Assembly (NCBI RefSeq): GCF_900168325.1
Contig: NZ_FVZE01000003.1
Coordinates: forward strand, 124,001 to 188,000
DNA from: Novosphingobium mathurense
GTDB taxonomy: Bacteria > Pseudomonadota > Alphaproteobacteria > Sphingomonadales > Sphingomonadaceae
Direction: 5' to 3'
DNA length: 64,000 nt
A program made the position numbers and the translations under genes. Each line of letters begins with the position of its first letter. Within the stretch, counting starts at the first letter, position 1. Under the pieces are notes generated by a model. That model searched no databases. It had not been told where the DNA came from and saw only the letters and a list, made by a program, of their open reading frames with translations. Shown one piece after another: positions 33,612 through 42,197 of the stretch.

Positions 33612-35230
33612 TCGTTATCGCCCGGCGCGTGGTGGCGCTTCTTGCGCTCGCGCGCCTCGTTGTAGCTGTCGAGGACGCGGCGCATGTCGCTGAGCGCCTG
33701 CTTGCGCGCCTTTTCGTCACGGATCTTGCCCAGGTGCGCCTTGAGATTCGAGACGAAGTCGGCGTATTCGTTCTGCCAGTCGGTGCCCGCCATCTGCTCC
33801 AGATCGAGCCGACCGGTCTGGGTACGCCGCGCTGGTTCGCCTGCACCGAGTTCATAGACCTCACCGATCTGCGGCTCGATCACACGCAGGTTCGGGTCGT
33901 CCTTTTCCACCTGAGCCTTCAGCGATGCGATCGCGTCGCTCTCGCCATGGCTCAGGAACAGGGTGCCGGCGATAGGCCGCCGAGCAGCGATCCAGGCGAG
34001 CAGTTCGTCGCGGTCGGCATGGGCCGAATAGGAATCGATACGACGGATCTGAGCGCGCACGTTAATGTCCTCGCCCGAAATACGCACCCGTTTCGCTCCT
34101 TCCAGGATCACCCGACCAAGCGTGCCCTTGGTCTGGAAGCCAACGAACAGAATCGTCGATTCCCGCCGGTGGAGATTGTGCTTCAGGTGATGGCGGATGC
34201 GGCCAGCCTCGCACATGCCCGAGGCGGCCATGATGATCGCCCCCGACAGCGTGTTGATCCGCATCGATTCTTTCACATCCTCAACGTAGTGGATCGAGGG
34301 ATGATGGAAGATGTCATCGCCGCAGATGTCTTCCAATTCGTCGGCATGGGCGCCGAAAACCTTCGTCGCCCGACTTGCCAGCGGCGAGTCTACGAAGACC
34401 GGCACATTGGGGATGCGATTGGCATCGGCAAGCCGCGCAATATCGAGCAGCAGTTCCTGCGTGCGTTCCAGCGCAAAGGTAGGAATCACGAGGTTGCCAC
34501 CGCGCGCAATGGCATCCTTGATCTCACGCTCCAGCTGGCTTCGCCGCTGCGCCATGGTCAGCTTCTGGCGCGCGCGGTCGCCATATGTGGATTCGCAAAT
34601 GACGTGATCGAACTGCGCCGGCGCTTCGGGATCGGGATGGAACGCCTTGTGCTCAGGGCCGAGGTCTCCCGAACACAGCACGTGCACGCCGCCGGCCATC
34701 AGCTCTACCGAAGCCGAACCCAGAATGTGTCCCGCATTCCAGAGCCTGGCCCGGAAACCGGGCACCGGCTCGAACCACTCTTCACGTTCGACCGGCTCCG
34801 ACATGCGCCAGGCCTTCAACGCATCTTCGGCGGTATAGATCGGCACGAAGCGCTCCTCGCCAGCACGGTCGCGCCTTCGGTTATGCCGCTCCGCTTCGCT
34901 TTCCTGGATGCGTCCGGCATCGCCCAGCATGTATTCCAGCAGGTCGGAGGTCGCCTGGGTGCACCAGATCTTCCCCTTCCAGCCCTGCGCGACGAGCTTG
35001 GGCAGCAGCCCGCAGTGATCGATATGGGCATGGGTAAGGACCACCCCGTCGATCTTGTCGATGTCGAAATCGAAGGAGCCGTGGTTCAGCGCCTCAAGGC
35101 TGCGCGAGCCCTGGAACATACCGCAATCGACCAGCAGGTGCTTGCCGCCAAGCTGGAATTCCATGCACGATCCGGTGACGGTCCCTGCCGCACCGTGGAA
35201 GCGGAGCGATAGCTGGTCGTTGTCTGCCAT
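33602..35230 (-). CDS. MBL-fold/beta-CASP RNase with RNA-specificity domain
   Basis: Two-domain nuclease of 542 residues. Metal motifs: LTHAHIDHCGLLPKL (residues about 64-78), then GHILGSASVEL, CSGDLGP, and YSAHADRDEL near the C-terminus. CESTYGDR marks the beta-CASP insert. This is the CPSF73/Ysh1-like bacterial group, predicted to act as endo- or exoribonuclease, distinct from the main RNase J. It is encoded convergently with the PRPP-synthetase-like gene, with overlapping ends. Whether it processes tRNA-like, rRNA or stress-induced RNA is unknown. Confidence 0.9.
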   Translation of the reverse strand: MADNDQLSLRFHGAAGTVTGSCMEFQLGGKHLLVDCGMFQGSRSLEALNHGSFDFDIDKIDGVVLTHAHIDHCGLLPKLVAQGWKGKIWCTQATSDLLEYMLGDAGRIQESEAERHNRRRDRAGEERFVPIYTAEDALKAWRMSEPVEREEWFEPVPGFRARLWNAGHILGSASVELMAGGVHVLCSGDLGPEHKAFHPDPEAPAQFDHVICESTYGDRARQKLTMAQRRSQLEREIKDAIARGGNLVIPTFALERTQELLLDIARLADANRIPNVPVFVDSPLASRATKVFGAHADELEDICGDDIFHHPSIHYVEDVKESMRINTLSGAIIMAASGMCEAGRIRHHLKHNLHRRESTILFVGFQTKGTLGRVILEGAKRVRISGEDINVRAQIRRIDSYSAHADRDELLAWIAARRPIAGTLFLSHGESDAIASLKAQVEKDDPNLRVIEPQIGEVYELGAGEPARRTQTGRLDLEQMAGTDWQNEYADFVSNLKAHLGKIRDEKARKQALSDMRRVLDSYNEARERKKRHHAPGDNDQV

Positions 35231-35463
35231 GGACTGGCTCTCCTCTCATACGGGCCTCTCGCATGCCTGCCATTTGCAAGCGGCTAGGTAATTGCGCTGG
35301 ATCATGGATCGCCTGCCCGGTGCCGGACATAGCCTTCAAGGCAGATGTCGGAAAGGCTGCGATTTGGCAGCAGTTTGCGTCATCCTGTGCCCAGCCTGTC
35401 GCGGCATCGGCCTTCCGGTCCTTCGCCAAGCGGCGCCATGACCAGTCTCGGAGGTGACCTTCG
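35231..35463. other. Intergenic region before the atpD remnant
   Basis: About 230 bases with no convincing gene, between the RNase start and the pseudogene. A strong GGAGGTGA at 35450-35457 sits immediately ahead of the remnant start, and promoter elements could lie further left. No palindrome of the two regulon types is seen here. Confidence 0.5.
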
Positions 35464-35781
35464 ATGGCAATACCGGATCGAACCGAGCGCAGCGAAGGCG
35501 TAGTCGTGGCGGTTCGCGGTGCCGTGGTCGATATCCGCTTCGAGCAAGGGGCGCTCCCCGCATCGAGGAAGACGCGATCAGCACGGTCCTGTTCGACGAC
35601 CTGTCTGGCTTAGAAGCGGATACCCGTGTCTCGGGCGCCGGAGGTCTGGCACGGGTGCCGGCGGGGCCTGAACGGCTCGGCAGAATCGTCGACCCGCTGG
35701 GTCGCCCGCTCGACAACGGCGACGCCATCGCTCCTGGCGTTGTCAGCGAAGTCCCTGCCGTCGATCGTCCAGCTCCCGCCG
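35464..35781 (+). pseudogene. atpD: Remnant of an F1-ATPase beta-subunit gene (atpD-like)
   Basis: From ATG 35464, behind a strong GGAGGTGA site, the frame reads VVVAVRGAVVDIRFEQGALPA, the beta-strand start of F1/N-type ATPase beta subunits, then runs out of frame near 35560. In another frame from about 35559 come IEEDAISTVLFDDLSGLEAD, GGLARVPAGPERLGRIVDP, LGRPLDNGDAI and VDRPAPA, matching the next segment of AtpD (normally GGPISVPVGPETLGRI and RPAP). A stretch of about 30 residues is missing at the join, and the nucleotide-binding and C-terminal parts are lost. It is the broken first gene of what may have been an alternative (N-type) ATPase operon, deleted during evolution. Beta rather than alpha is favoured by GPERLGRI. 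Confidence 0.72.
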
Positions 35782-35955
35782 GCAAGACTGCTTTCGCAAC
35801 TCGCCGAGGAAGTCGGCGAAATGGCCTCTGGCACGCAGGCGCAGCGCTGAAACGGGCCGTCACTGAGGACTCAATCGCGCGCAGATTGCTCTGGATCAAT
35901 GCATGGCGCAGGCGCATCATCCTATCCAGACCGTACGATTGCCGGGAGTCGCATC

Positions 35956-37281
35956 ATGACGATCCAGAGCAGGATAACGGTAAACGAAGCCGACTTTCTC
36001 CAGGAGCTGCGCCATGCGGCGCACGTCCTGCCGAGCCCCGCTGCACCGCATTTTGCCGACGCCTTCGAGTGCTTCGCCGATGCGCGGGTCGTGCTGCTGG
36101 GAGAAGCCACCCACGGCAGTCACGAATTCTATGCCGCGCGTGCCGCGATCACCAGGCGGCTGATCGAGAAACACGGTTTCAACATCGTGGCCGTCGAAGG
36201 CGACTGGCCGGACGTAGCCCGGATCGATGCCTACGCCCGGCACCGCGCCCCTCGCCCGCGCAAGGGAGCGCCCTTCGTTCGCTTCCCTACCTGGATGTGG
36301 CGCAACGAGGAAGTGCTGGCTTTTGCCGATTGGCTGCGGAGCCATAACGAATCGCTCCCCGAGGAGGACCGCGCCGGTATCCACGGCCTCGATGTCTATT
36401 CGCTGGGCGAGTCGATCCATGCGGTAATTGCCTATCTCGACGCTCACGACACGGCAGCGGCGACAGAGGCGCGCCGCCGATATGCCTGCCTCATGCCCTG
36501 GGAGGACGAGCCGCAGCATTATGGCCGCGCGGTGGAGCATGGCACCCTGCGCGGCTGCGAGGATGCCGTGGTGATGCAGCTCGAAGGGCTGCTATCCGAG
36601 CGGATGGCCTATATCCGCCAGGACGGCGAAGCGTTCTTCGATGCCGAGCAGAACGCGCGCATCGTGCGCGCCGCAGAGCAATACTATCGCGCCATGTACC
36701 GCGGTTCCGCGGCAAGCTGGAACCAACGCGACCGCCACATGTTCGATACGCTCCTCAGGCTGATGGCCCATCGCGAAGATGCGCGTGCCGTCATCTGGGC
36801 GCATAACTCGCATGTCGGCAACGCCTCGGCGACGGCCATGGGCTGGCACGGAGAATTCAACATCGGCGAACTGTGCCGGGCCGCCTTCGGCGACGAAGCG
36901 GTGCTGATCGGCTTTGGCACCGATCGCGGCACTGTCGCAGCGGCCTCCGACTGGGGCGCTGACATGCGGGTAATGCAGGTTCGTCCGGCCCGCGACGACA
37001 GTTGGGAAGCCGCCTTTCGTCGGACCGGGCACGCCCGCAGCTTGACGCAGTGGCGTGGTCACAAGGATCCGCAACTGATCGAGATGCTCTCCCAGACCCT
37101 GCTCGAAAGGGCGATCGGAGTGGTCTACCGGCCCGAGACCGAGCGCGCGAGCCACTACTTCGAGTCCGTCCTGGCCGACCAGTTCGATGCCTTCGTCTGG
37201 TTCGAACAGACCAGGGCCGTCACGCCATTGGGGCATGAACGCCCGCACGGCGTGCCGGAAACCTGGCCCTTTGGGCTATGA
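35956..37281 (+). CDS. Erythromycin esterase-like protein
   Basis: Soluble protein of 441 residues of the erythromycin esterase/EreA-like superfamily. Catalytic elements: LLGEATHGSHEFYAARAAITR with the general-base His, NIVAVEGDWPDV with the Glu, and WAHNSHVGNAS in the second half. Despite the name, most members next to phosphoribosyltransferase genes do not confer macrolide resistance and have unknown substrates. ATG 35956 follows GGGAG; a frame that opens at 35899 lacks a site. It is coupled by a four-base overlap to the hydrolase, and the hydrolase to the phosphoribosyltransferase, forming a three-gene unit. Confidence 0.9.
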   Translation: MTIQSRITVNEADFLQELRHAAHVLPSPAAPHFADAFECFADARVVLLGEATHGSHEFYAARAAITRRLIEKHGFNIVAVEGDWPDVARIDAYARHRAPRPRKGAPFVRFPTWMWRNEEVLAFADWLRSHNESLPEEDRAGIHGLDVYSLGESIHAVIAYLDAHDTAAATEARRRYACLMPWEDEPQHYGRAVEHGTLRGCEDAVVMQLEGLLSERMAYIRQDGEAFFDAEQNARIVRAAEQYYRAMYRGSAASWNQRDRHMFDTLLRLMAHREDARAVIWAHNSHVGNASATAMGWHGEFNIGELCRAAFGDEAVLIGFGTDRGTVAAASDWGADMRVMQVRPARDDSWEAAFRRTGHARSLTQWRGHKDPQLIEMLSQTLLERAIGVVYRPETERASHYFESVLADQFDAFVWFEQTRAVTPLGHERPHGVPETWPFGL

Positions 37282-37934
37282 CTGCGCCGCTCCCTTCCAC
37301 CGGGCTCAGGGAAGTGCGGATCGGCCACCATGCGCTGGCCGCGATTCTGGGCGTACCGGCGGAAGCCAGGGGTCTCGTCATCTTCGCCCACGGCAGCGGC
37401 AGCGGCCGGCTGAGCCCGCGCAACAACTACGTCGCGGCGCGGCTGCGCGATGACGGACTGGCAACGCTCCTGCTCGACTTGCTGACACCGGAGGAGGAGC
37501 ACGATCGCCGTAACGTGTTCGACATTGCCCTGCTGGCCAACCGCCTGCGCCTTGCTGCCGACTGGGCCCGCGATCATCCCGAGACGAGCGACCTGCGGCC
37601 CTGCTATTTCGGCGCCAGCACCGGTGCTGGTGCGGCGCTGCGTGCCGCTGCCGAAGATCCGCGTATTGCCGCCATCGTCTCGCGCGGCGGGCGTCCGGAC
37701 CTTGCCGGGGTGGACGTGCTGCCACTTGTATTGGCCCCCACGCTGCTGGTCGTCGGCGAACTGGACGGCATCGTCATCGATCTCAATGCCGCGGCCTACG
37801 ATGTCCTGACCTGCGAGAAGGAAATGGCGATCGTTCCGGGCGCCGGACATCTGTTCGAGGAACCGGGCACGCTCGATCAGGTCGTCACGCTCGCGAGCCT
37901 GTGGTTCCGACACCACTTGGGAGAAGCGCGATGA
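37278..37934 (+). CDS. Dienelactone hydrolase-like alpha/beta hydrolase
   Basis: Small alpha/beta hydrolase of 218 residues. Elements: GLVIFAHGSGSGRLSPRNNY (oxyanion region), the nucleophile elbow YFGASTGAGAA with Ser, VVGELDGIV with the acid, and GAGHLFEEPG with the His. The dienelactone hydrolase-type family is often fused to or adjacent to a phosphoribosyltransferase of the type encoded next. Start and stop overlap both neighbours (ATGA junctions), so this is a fixed operon. The substrate is not known; an ester of a ribose or lactone metabolite would fit the pairing. Confidence 0.9.
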   Translation: MTAPLPSTGLREVRIGHHALAAILGVPAEARGLVIFAHGSGSGRLSPRNNYVAARLRDDGLATLLLDLLTPEEEHDRRNVFDIALLANRLRLAADWARDHPETSDLRPCYFGASTGAGAALRAAAEDPRIAAIVSRGGRPDLAGVDVLPLVLAPTLLVVGELDGIVIDLNAAAYDVLTCEKEMAIVPGAGHLFEEPGTLDQVVTLASLWFRHHLGEAR

Positions 37935-38617
37935 CCGCTCGTTTCGGGTTTGCCGACCGAAAAGATGCCGGAGCAGCGTTGGCGCAGGCCGTCGCAACGC
38001 TCGACCTGAAGGATCCGGTCATCCTCGCCTTGCCGCGTGGCGGCGTTCCGGTGGGCTTCGAAGTGGCGAAGGCGCTTGGCGCACCGCTCGACATCCTGAT
38101 GGTGCGCAAGATCGGCGCGCCGGGTCACGAGGAATACGGCATTGGAGCCCTTGTCGACGGGGCATCACCGCAAATCGTCATAGACGAGGCCATGGCCCGC
38201 ATGGTCGGCGCAGACCGCGACTATATCGACATGCAGATCGCCAGACAGCTTGCTGAAATCGAGAGGCGCCGCGCCCTCTACCGCACCGGTCCTCCGGTGG
38301 CGCTGGCAGGACGCACGGTTGTCCTCGTCGATGACGGGATCGCCACGGGCGGCACGGTCCGCGCCGCGCTCAAGGGCCTCGCCAAAGTCGGCGCCTCGCG
38401 GGTCATCCTGGCGGTTCCGCTGGCCCCGGCTGACGTCCTCCCCGAATTCCGCGAGCTGTGCGACGAGGTGATCTGCCTGGCCACGCCCTCACCCTTTCAT
38501 GCCGTCGGCATGCATTATCGCAAGTTCGACCAGACAGAGGACGATGAGGTCATCCACCTGCTGGATGCGGCCAGGGCTTGGAGGGAAACGGGTCAGCGCA
38601 AAACCAGTCACACCTGA
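37931..38617 (+). CDS. Phosphoribosyltransferase family protein
   Basis: Type I phosphoribosyltransferase fold, 228 residues. The PRPP loop is VVLVDDGIATGGTVRAAL, the N-terminal part has ALPRGGVPVGFEVAKALGAP, and VRKIGAPGHEEYGIGALVDG lies between. It resembles the stand-alone family commonly encoded next to erythromycin-esterase and dienelactone-hydrolase genes, not a purine or pyrimidine salvage enzyme with known base. The gene ends with a low-conservation tail (ETGQRKTSHT). Coupled to the hydrolase by ATGA overlap. It would draw on PRPP, which may tie it to the phosphorylase/PRPP-synthetase pair 4 kb upstream. Confidence 0.9.
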   Translation: MTARFGFADRKDAGAALAQAVATLDLKDPVILALPRGGVPVGFEVAKALGAPLDILMVRKIGAPGHEEYGIGALVDGASPQIVIDEAMARMVGADRDYIDMQIARQLAEIERRRALYRTGPPVALAGRTVVLVDDGIATGGTVRAALKGLAKVGASRVILAVPLAPADVLPEFRELCDEVICLATPSPFHAVGMHYRKFDQTEDDEVIHLLDAARAWRETGQRKTSHT

Positions 38618-38947
38618 GACACCGCTGCCAGGACGATCACATGTGGAGCCATCTGCTCAGTGCCGAGCACACATTTTCTGATGTTTGGCAAACAAACGAC
38701 TTGGCCATCGCCGAGAAGGCTCCGATTCGCGCGCGCAGCAAGGGCATCCATTTCGACACTAACATTAGCGACATGATGCGCACTTCTGCGGCCAAAAAAG
38801 CTGCTCGTACCGGTTGCACTGGATGTCCGACTAAAATGCGTCGCCCGACTTATTACACCCCTCATGACGGATGATTAGGGTTTCAGCCAAAATGTTTATG
38901 AGAGCCTATCCAGATATTCCGTGAAGGTTATCAATGCTCACCAGCCA
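38618..38947. other. Intergenic region between PRT and ABC genes, no convincing gene
   Basis: About 330 bases of clearly lower GC than the flanks, with a short open frame (38641-38874) that shows no family resemblance and no ribosome site. It contains the inverted repeat TGTTTGGCAAACA at 38682-38694. Both flanking genes end here, so it may hold terminators. A degraded gene is possible but cannot be supported. Confidence 0.45.
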
Positions 38948-39655
38948 TTATGCTGCGGGAAGGCGGGCCCTGCGATCTATGATCTTTTCGATGCGGCCAT
39001 CGAGCATCTCTATCTGCACATCGGAGATTTCGGCGATGCCCGGGTCGTGGGTGACGCAGGCGACGGCCCGGCCTCCTTCGTGCGCGAGTGCTCGCAAGTC
39101 TTCGATGACGCGAGCGCTGTTGCGGCTGTCCAGGTCGCCGGTCGGTTCGTCTCCGAGGATCAGCACCGGATCGTTGGCGAGCGCCCGGGCGATCGCCACG
39201 CGCTGACGTTCGCCGCCGGACAGGCGATCGGGCGTATTCGCACTCTTTTCGCCGAGGCCCACCGCAGTCAGCAGCTCGAGTGCCCGGCTGCGTGCGCCAT
39301 CGCGGTCCAGCCGTCCGAGGCGCTGCATCGGAAGCATGACGTTTTCCAGCGCAGAGAACTCGGGAAGCAGGAAGTGGAACTGGAACACGAACCCGAAGCG
39401 CGCAAGGCGGATGCTCGCACGCTCATCGCCAGACAGCGCGCTGACTTCACGACCATCGAACAGAAGCTCGCCTGAATCGGGCCGGTCGATGAGGCCGAGC
39501 AGGTAAAGCAGCGAAGACTTGCCGCAGCCCGATGGGCCGACGATGGTGGTGAAAGCGCCCCGCTCGATCGTCAGGCTGACATCGCGCACGAGATGAACCG
39601 GCTTTGGCCCGGCCAAGGTGCGCGTGAGCGACCTCGCTTCGAGGATCGCGCTCAC
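38948..39655 (-). CDS. ABC transporter ATP-binding protein (LolD/MacB-type)
   Basis: ATPase subunit of 235 residues with Walker A GPSGCGKSS, Q-loop VFQFHFLLPEFSALENV, signature LSGGERQRVAIARAL, Walker B LILGDEPTGDLD and switch His (CVTHD). The branch is the LolD/MacB/FtsE-like group, which drives lipoprotein release or export across the envelope without a substrate-binding protein. GTG 39655 overlaps the permease stop (GTGA). It is last in the operon adaptor, permease, ATPase, the order of tripartite MacAB-type exporters, though the permease and ATPase are separate genes. Confidence 0.92.
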   Translation of the reverse strand: MSAILEARSLTRTLAGPKPVHLVRDVSLTIERGAFTTIVGPSGCGKSSLLYLLGLIDRPDSGELLFDGREVSALSGDERASIRLARFGFVFQFHFLLPEFSALENVMLPMQRLGRLDRDGARSRALELLTAVGLGEKSANTPDRLSGGERQRVAIARALANDPVLILGDEPTGDLDSRNSARVIEDLRALAHEGGRAVACVTHDPGIAEISDVQIEMLDGRIEKIIDRRARLPAA

Positions 39656-40902
39656 ACCGCCCCCCTCAGGATGTCGACCGGATCGACGCGCGCTGCCTTT
39701 CGTGCCGGCAGCCACGCCGCCAGCGAGCCAGCGAGAAACGACACCAGAGCCGCAATCGCATATTGCCGCGCGGATCGATCCAGCGGAATGCGCTCGACAT
39801 CGCCGCCGATCGGGAAACGCAGCGACCCCAGGATCGTCATCAGACCATATCCCAGCAGCCATCCGAAGAGGACGCCGATGATGGCCAGAACCAGCCCTTC
39901 GACCACGAAGATGAACTGCAGGTCGCCTTCTGAGAAACCGATGGATCGCATGATCGCGATGTCGCGCCGCTTGTCGGAAACATTGTTCGATACGACGGTA
40001 TAGATGCCGAAACTCGCGACCAGCAGGATCGCGGAAACGACGGAGTACATGATGACATTGCGCGTCACGAGCAGCGAGAGGAAGTCGGCCGAACGCTCCT
40101 GCCAGCTTTCCGCCTTGTAGCCGAAGCGCGATTCCAGGCGCGCGGCGACAGCCTCGGCCGCATAGGGATCCGCCAGCTTCACGCCAATGCGGTTGATGAT
40201 GAACGGCCTGCCAAGCAGCGATTGCGCCTCGCGCAGAAGGACATAGCCGGTTCCCGAGGAAAGCTGGGTCTGGCCTTTCTTGAACAGGCCCACGACCCGC
40301 ATCGAACGCCCGCTTGAGGAAGACGAGGTCGCCGCGACGATATCGCCCACCTGCACGCCCAGCCGTTTGGCGAGATCCTCGGCGATGATGATGCCACCTT
40401 GCGTTGTTTCCAGATCGTGCAGGTGACCGACGCGCAACTTGTCTTCGATGGTACTGATCTTCTTCTCGATCTCAGGCTCGACGCCGACTATGCCGATTGC
40501 CTCGTCGTGGCCGCCCAGTCGCAAGGTAACTCCGCCGGTCAGGCTGGGCGATGCAACCGCGCCAGACACGGAATTCGCGGCGGAAACGATCGCCTGCCAG
40601 TCCTTGATCCCGCGCACTTCGTTGCGAACCTTGTAGCCGTGCAAGGCAACCGCGCCCTTGCCAAAGACACGCACACCGGGCTGGGGCGACGGGCTGCGCA
40701 GCTCGTCGGAAATGATAATGTGCGGGGCGGCATCGATGAGCTGTTCGATGAAGTCATTCTGGCTGCCCACCATCAGCGCCGAGACCGCCAGGAAAAATCC
40801 GACACCAACCGCAACCCCACTGACCGCCACTGCCGTCTGGCGGCGGCGTCGCGCAAGGTGCCTCAGCGCAATCGTGACAAGGAAGCCGGCGCGCCCGATC
40901 AT
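39652..40902 (-). CDS. ABC transporter permease (FtsX/MacB-type)
   Basis: Membrane protein of 416 residues. One N-terminal helix (LARRRRQTAVAVSGVAVGVGF just before and in it) is followed by a periplasmic domain of about 240 residues and three C-terminal helices, the topology of MacB/FtsX permeases. DKRRDIAIMRSIGFSEGDLQ in the C-terminal part is the conserved cytoplasmic loop that contacts the ATPase. Coupled to both neighbours: its start overlaps the adaptor stop and its stop overlaps the ATPase start. Substrate unknown: a lipid, peptide or envelope component. Confidence 0.9.
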   Translation of the reverse strand: MIGRAGFLVTIALRHLARRRRQTAVAVSGVAVGVGFFLAVSALMVGSQNDFIEQLIDAAPHIIISDELRSPSPQPGVRVFGKGAVALHGYKVRNEVRGIKDWQAIVSAANSVSGAVASPSLTGGVTLRLGGHDEAIGIVGVEPEIEKKISTIEDKLRVGHLHDLETTQGGIIIAEDLAKRLGVQVGDIVAATSSSSSGRSMRVVGLFKKGQTQLSSGTGYVLLREAQSLLGRPFIINRIGVKLADPYAAEAVAARLESRFGYKAESWQERSADFLSLLVTRNVIMYSVVSAILLVASFGIYTVVSNNVSDKRRDIAIMRSIGFSEGDLQFIFVVEGLVLAIIGVLFGWLLGYGLMTILGSLRFPIGGDVERIPLDRSARQYAIAALVSFLAGSLAAWLPARKAARVDPVDILRGAV

Positions 40903-41891
40903 GACCGCACCCGGTCCCCGTCCTCGAGCGCAGCGGGCGGATCGACGACGACGCGGTCCGCTTCGCCGAGCCCCGAGACGATTTCCACCCTTTCGGTCCC
41001 GACGATCCCCGTACGTACTGCGCGACGCTCCACCCGGCCATCCCGGACGCGCCAGACATGGCCATCGGCCAGTGCACCAGCGGGCACGAGCAGAGCCCCT
41101 TCATGGCGGTTGGTGACGATGTTGACTTCCAGCGTCAGGCCGAAGGGAAGGACTTTCCTGTCATCGAGGCCGATGCGCACGCGAAAGGCCCGCTCTGCGG
41201 GATCGCCGCCGGGTGTGATCTCGGTGACATGACCGCGGATCACTTTGCCCGGAAGGGCGTCGGAGGACAGGAGGGCGTTCTGTCCGACCCGCACCCGCGG
41301 GATATCCCGTTCATCGACAGTTGCAGTCACCCGCGCCCGGGCCGGATCTCCGAGCTGGAACAGCGTCTTGCCCGGGGTCGCCAGATCGCCGGGTTCGACA
41401 TCGCGCTTGAGCACGACACCTTCGATCCCGGCGCGCACCGCCAGCTGGTCCAGTCGCGCTTCCAATGCCCTGGCAGCGGCGCGCGATGCCTGACCCGCTG
41501 CAATCGCCTCATCCCGTGCGGCACGGGTTACCCAACCCTGGGCATAGAGCCCGGTGACGCGGTTCTCGGCCAGCGACTTGCCTCGCGCGTCAGCCCGGGC
41601 CTGCGCCAGAAGAGCACGCTGTTCGCTATCGTCGAGACGCACGAGCGGTTGCCCGCGCGTCACGCGCGCGCCCTCCTCGACCATCACGGCGACAACCGGC
41701 GCTGTCAGGCGCGAGGAAACCGTCACCGGATGCTCGGCATCGACGAAACCGGTGGCGTAGACCAGTTCGACAGCCGGACCACGCTCGACCGGTGCCGTGA
41801 CGACCACGAGGGGGCGTCCCTTCAGCAACCACCAGCCACCTGCAGCAGCGAGCAGGATCGCAATTGCAAGCAGGACGATGGGCTTGCGCAT
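40899..41891 (-). CDS. HlyD/MacA-type periplasmic adaptor
   Basis: Membrane-fusion protein of 330 residues, anchored by one N-terminal helix (PIVLLAIAILLAAAGGWWLL). Lipoyl-like half-motifs are GFVDAEHPVTVSSRLTAPVV and GIEGVVLKRDVEPGDLATPG, flanking a short coiled-coil hairpin region. ATG 41891 follows AGGGAGG; the open frame continues upstream but with poor coding look. First gene of the adaptor-permease-ATPase operon. An outer-membrane channel partner is not encoded here. The gene is divergent from TetR regulator 1 with a 306-base gap that includes operator T1. Confidence 0.88.
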   Translation of the reverse strand: MRKPIVLLAIAILLAAAGGWWLLKGRPLVVVTAPVERGPAVELVYATGFVDAEHPVTVSSRLTAPVVAVMVEEGARVTRGQPLVRLDDSEQRALLAQARADARGKSLAENRVTGLYAQGWVTRAARDEAIAAGQASRAAARALEARLDQLAVRAGIEGVVLKRDVEPGDLATPGKTLFQLGDPARARVTATVDERDIPRVRVGQNALLSSDALPGKVIRGHVTEITPGGDPAERAFRVRIGLDDRKVLPFGLTLEVNIVTNRHEGALLVPAGALADGHVWRVRDGRVERRAVRTGIVGTERVEIVSGLGEADRVVVDPPAALEDGDRVRS

Positions 41892-42083
41892 GGCCAGGTC
41901 AGCCTCCCTGTCTCGGACGGGCATCCTATGCCCCTGACCGGAGCGATGATCATTGATCGCCGACAAGGATCTGGCAAGACGCGATTTCCGGGATTTGGGG
42001 GTGCAGCGAACCGGCCATCGGCCGGCAGGTCGACTCCTGCAAAGCTGACGATGCGGCATCGACTTGCACACGCGTGATAAAAA

Positions 42084-42097
42084 ACAGTCTTGACTGA
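42084..42097. promoter_or_regulatory. Putative TetR operator, site T1
   Basis: ACAGTCTTGACTGA; the core CAGTC-TT-GACTG is a perfect palindrome. It lies in the 306-base gap between the adaptor gene (start 41891) and TetR regulator 1 (start 42198), about 100 bases upstream of the latter. The rest of the gap shows no other recognisable element apart from the AT-rich stretch just after the site. TTGACT inside the site could be a -35 box. Best fit is autoregulation. Confidence 0.65.
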
Positions 42098-42197
42098 TTA
42101 TATATTGATGCAGAACATGGCTTCGATTGTCGCACTAGAACGATAAATTGCAGACAGGTGAAGACGTCCTGCAATTCTCGAATTCGGGGGAAACAGC

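Noticed and set aside
33458..35212. Open frame of 584 codons opposite the beta-CASP RNase
   Set aside because: The RNase strand has all metal motifs; the opposite translation is rich in Arg, Gly and His without a recognisable fold.
35464..35781. Intact alpha-subunit ATPase gene
   Set aside because: Frames change within 100 codons and the nucleotide-binding region is missing; motif GPERLGRI fits beta, not alpha.
35956..37281. Macrolide-resistance esterase
   Set aside because: Only the superfamily is supported; the operon with hydrolase and phosphoribosyltransferase suggests a metabolic function.
38641..38874. Small open frame with the start MWSHLLSAEH
   Set aside because: No ribosome site, no family resemblance, and low-GC context; could be chance or a decayed gene.
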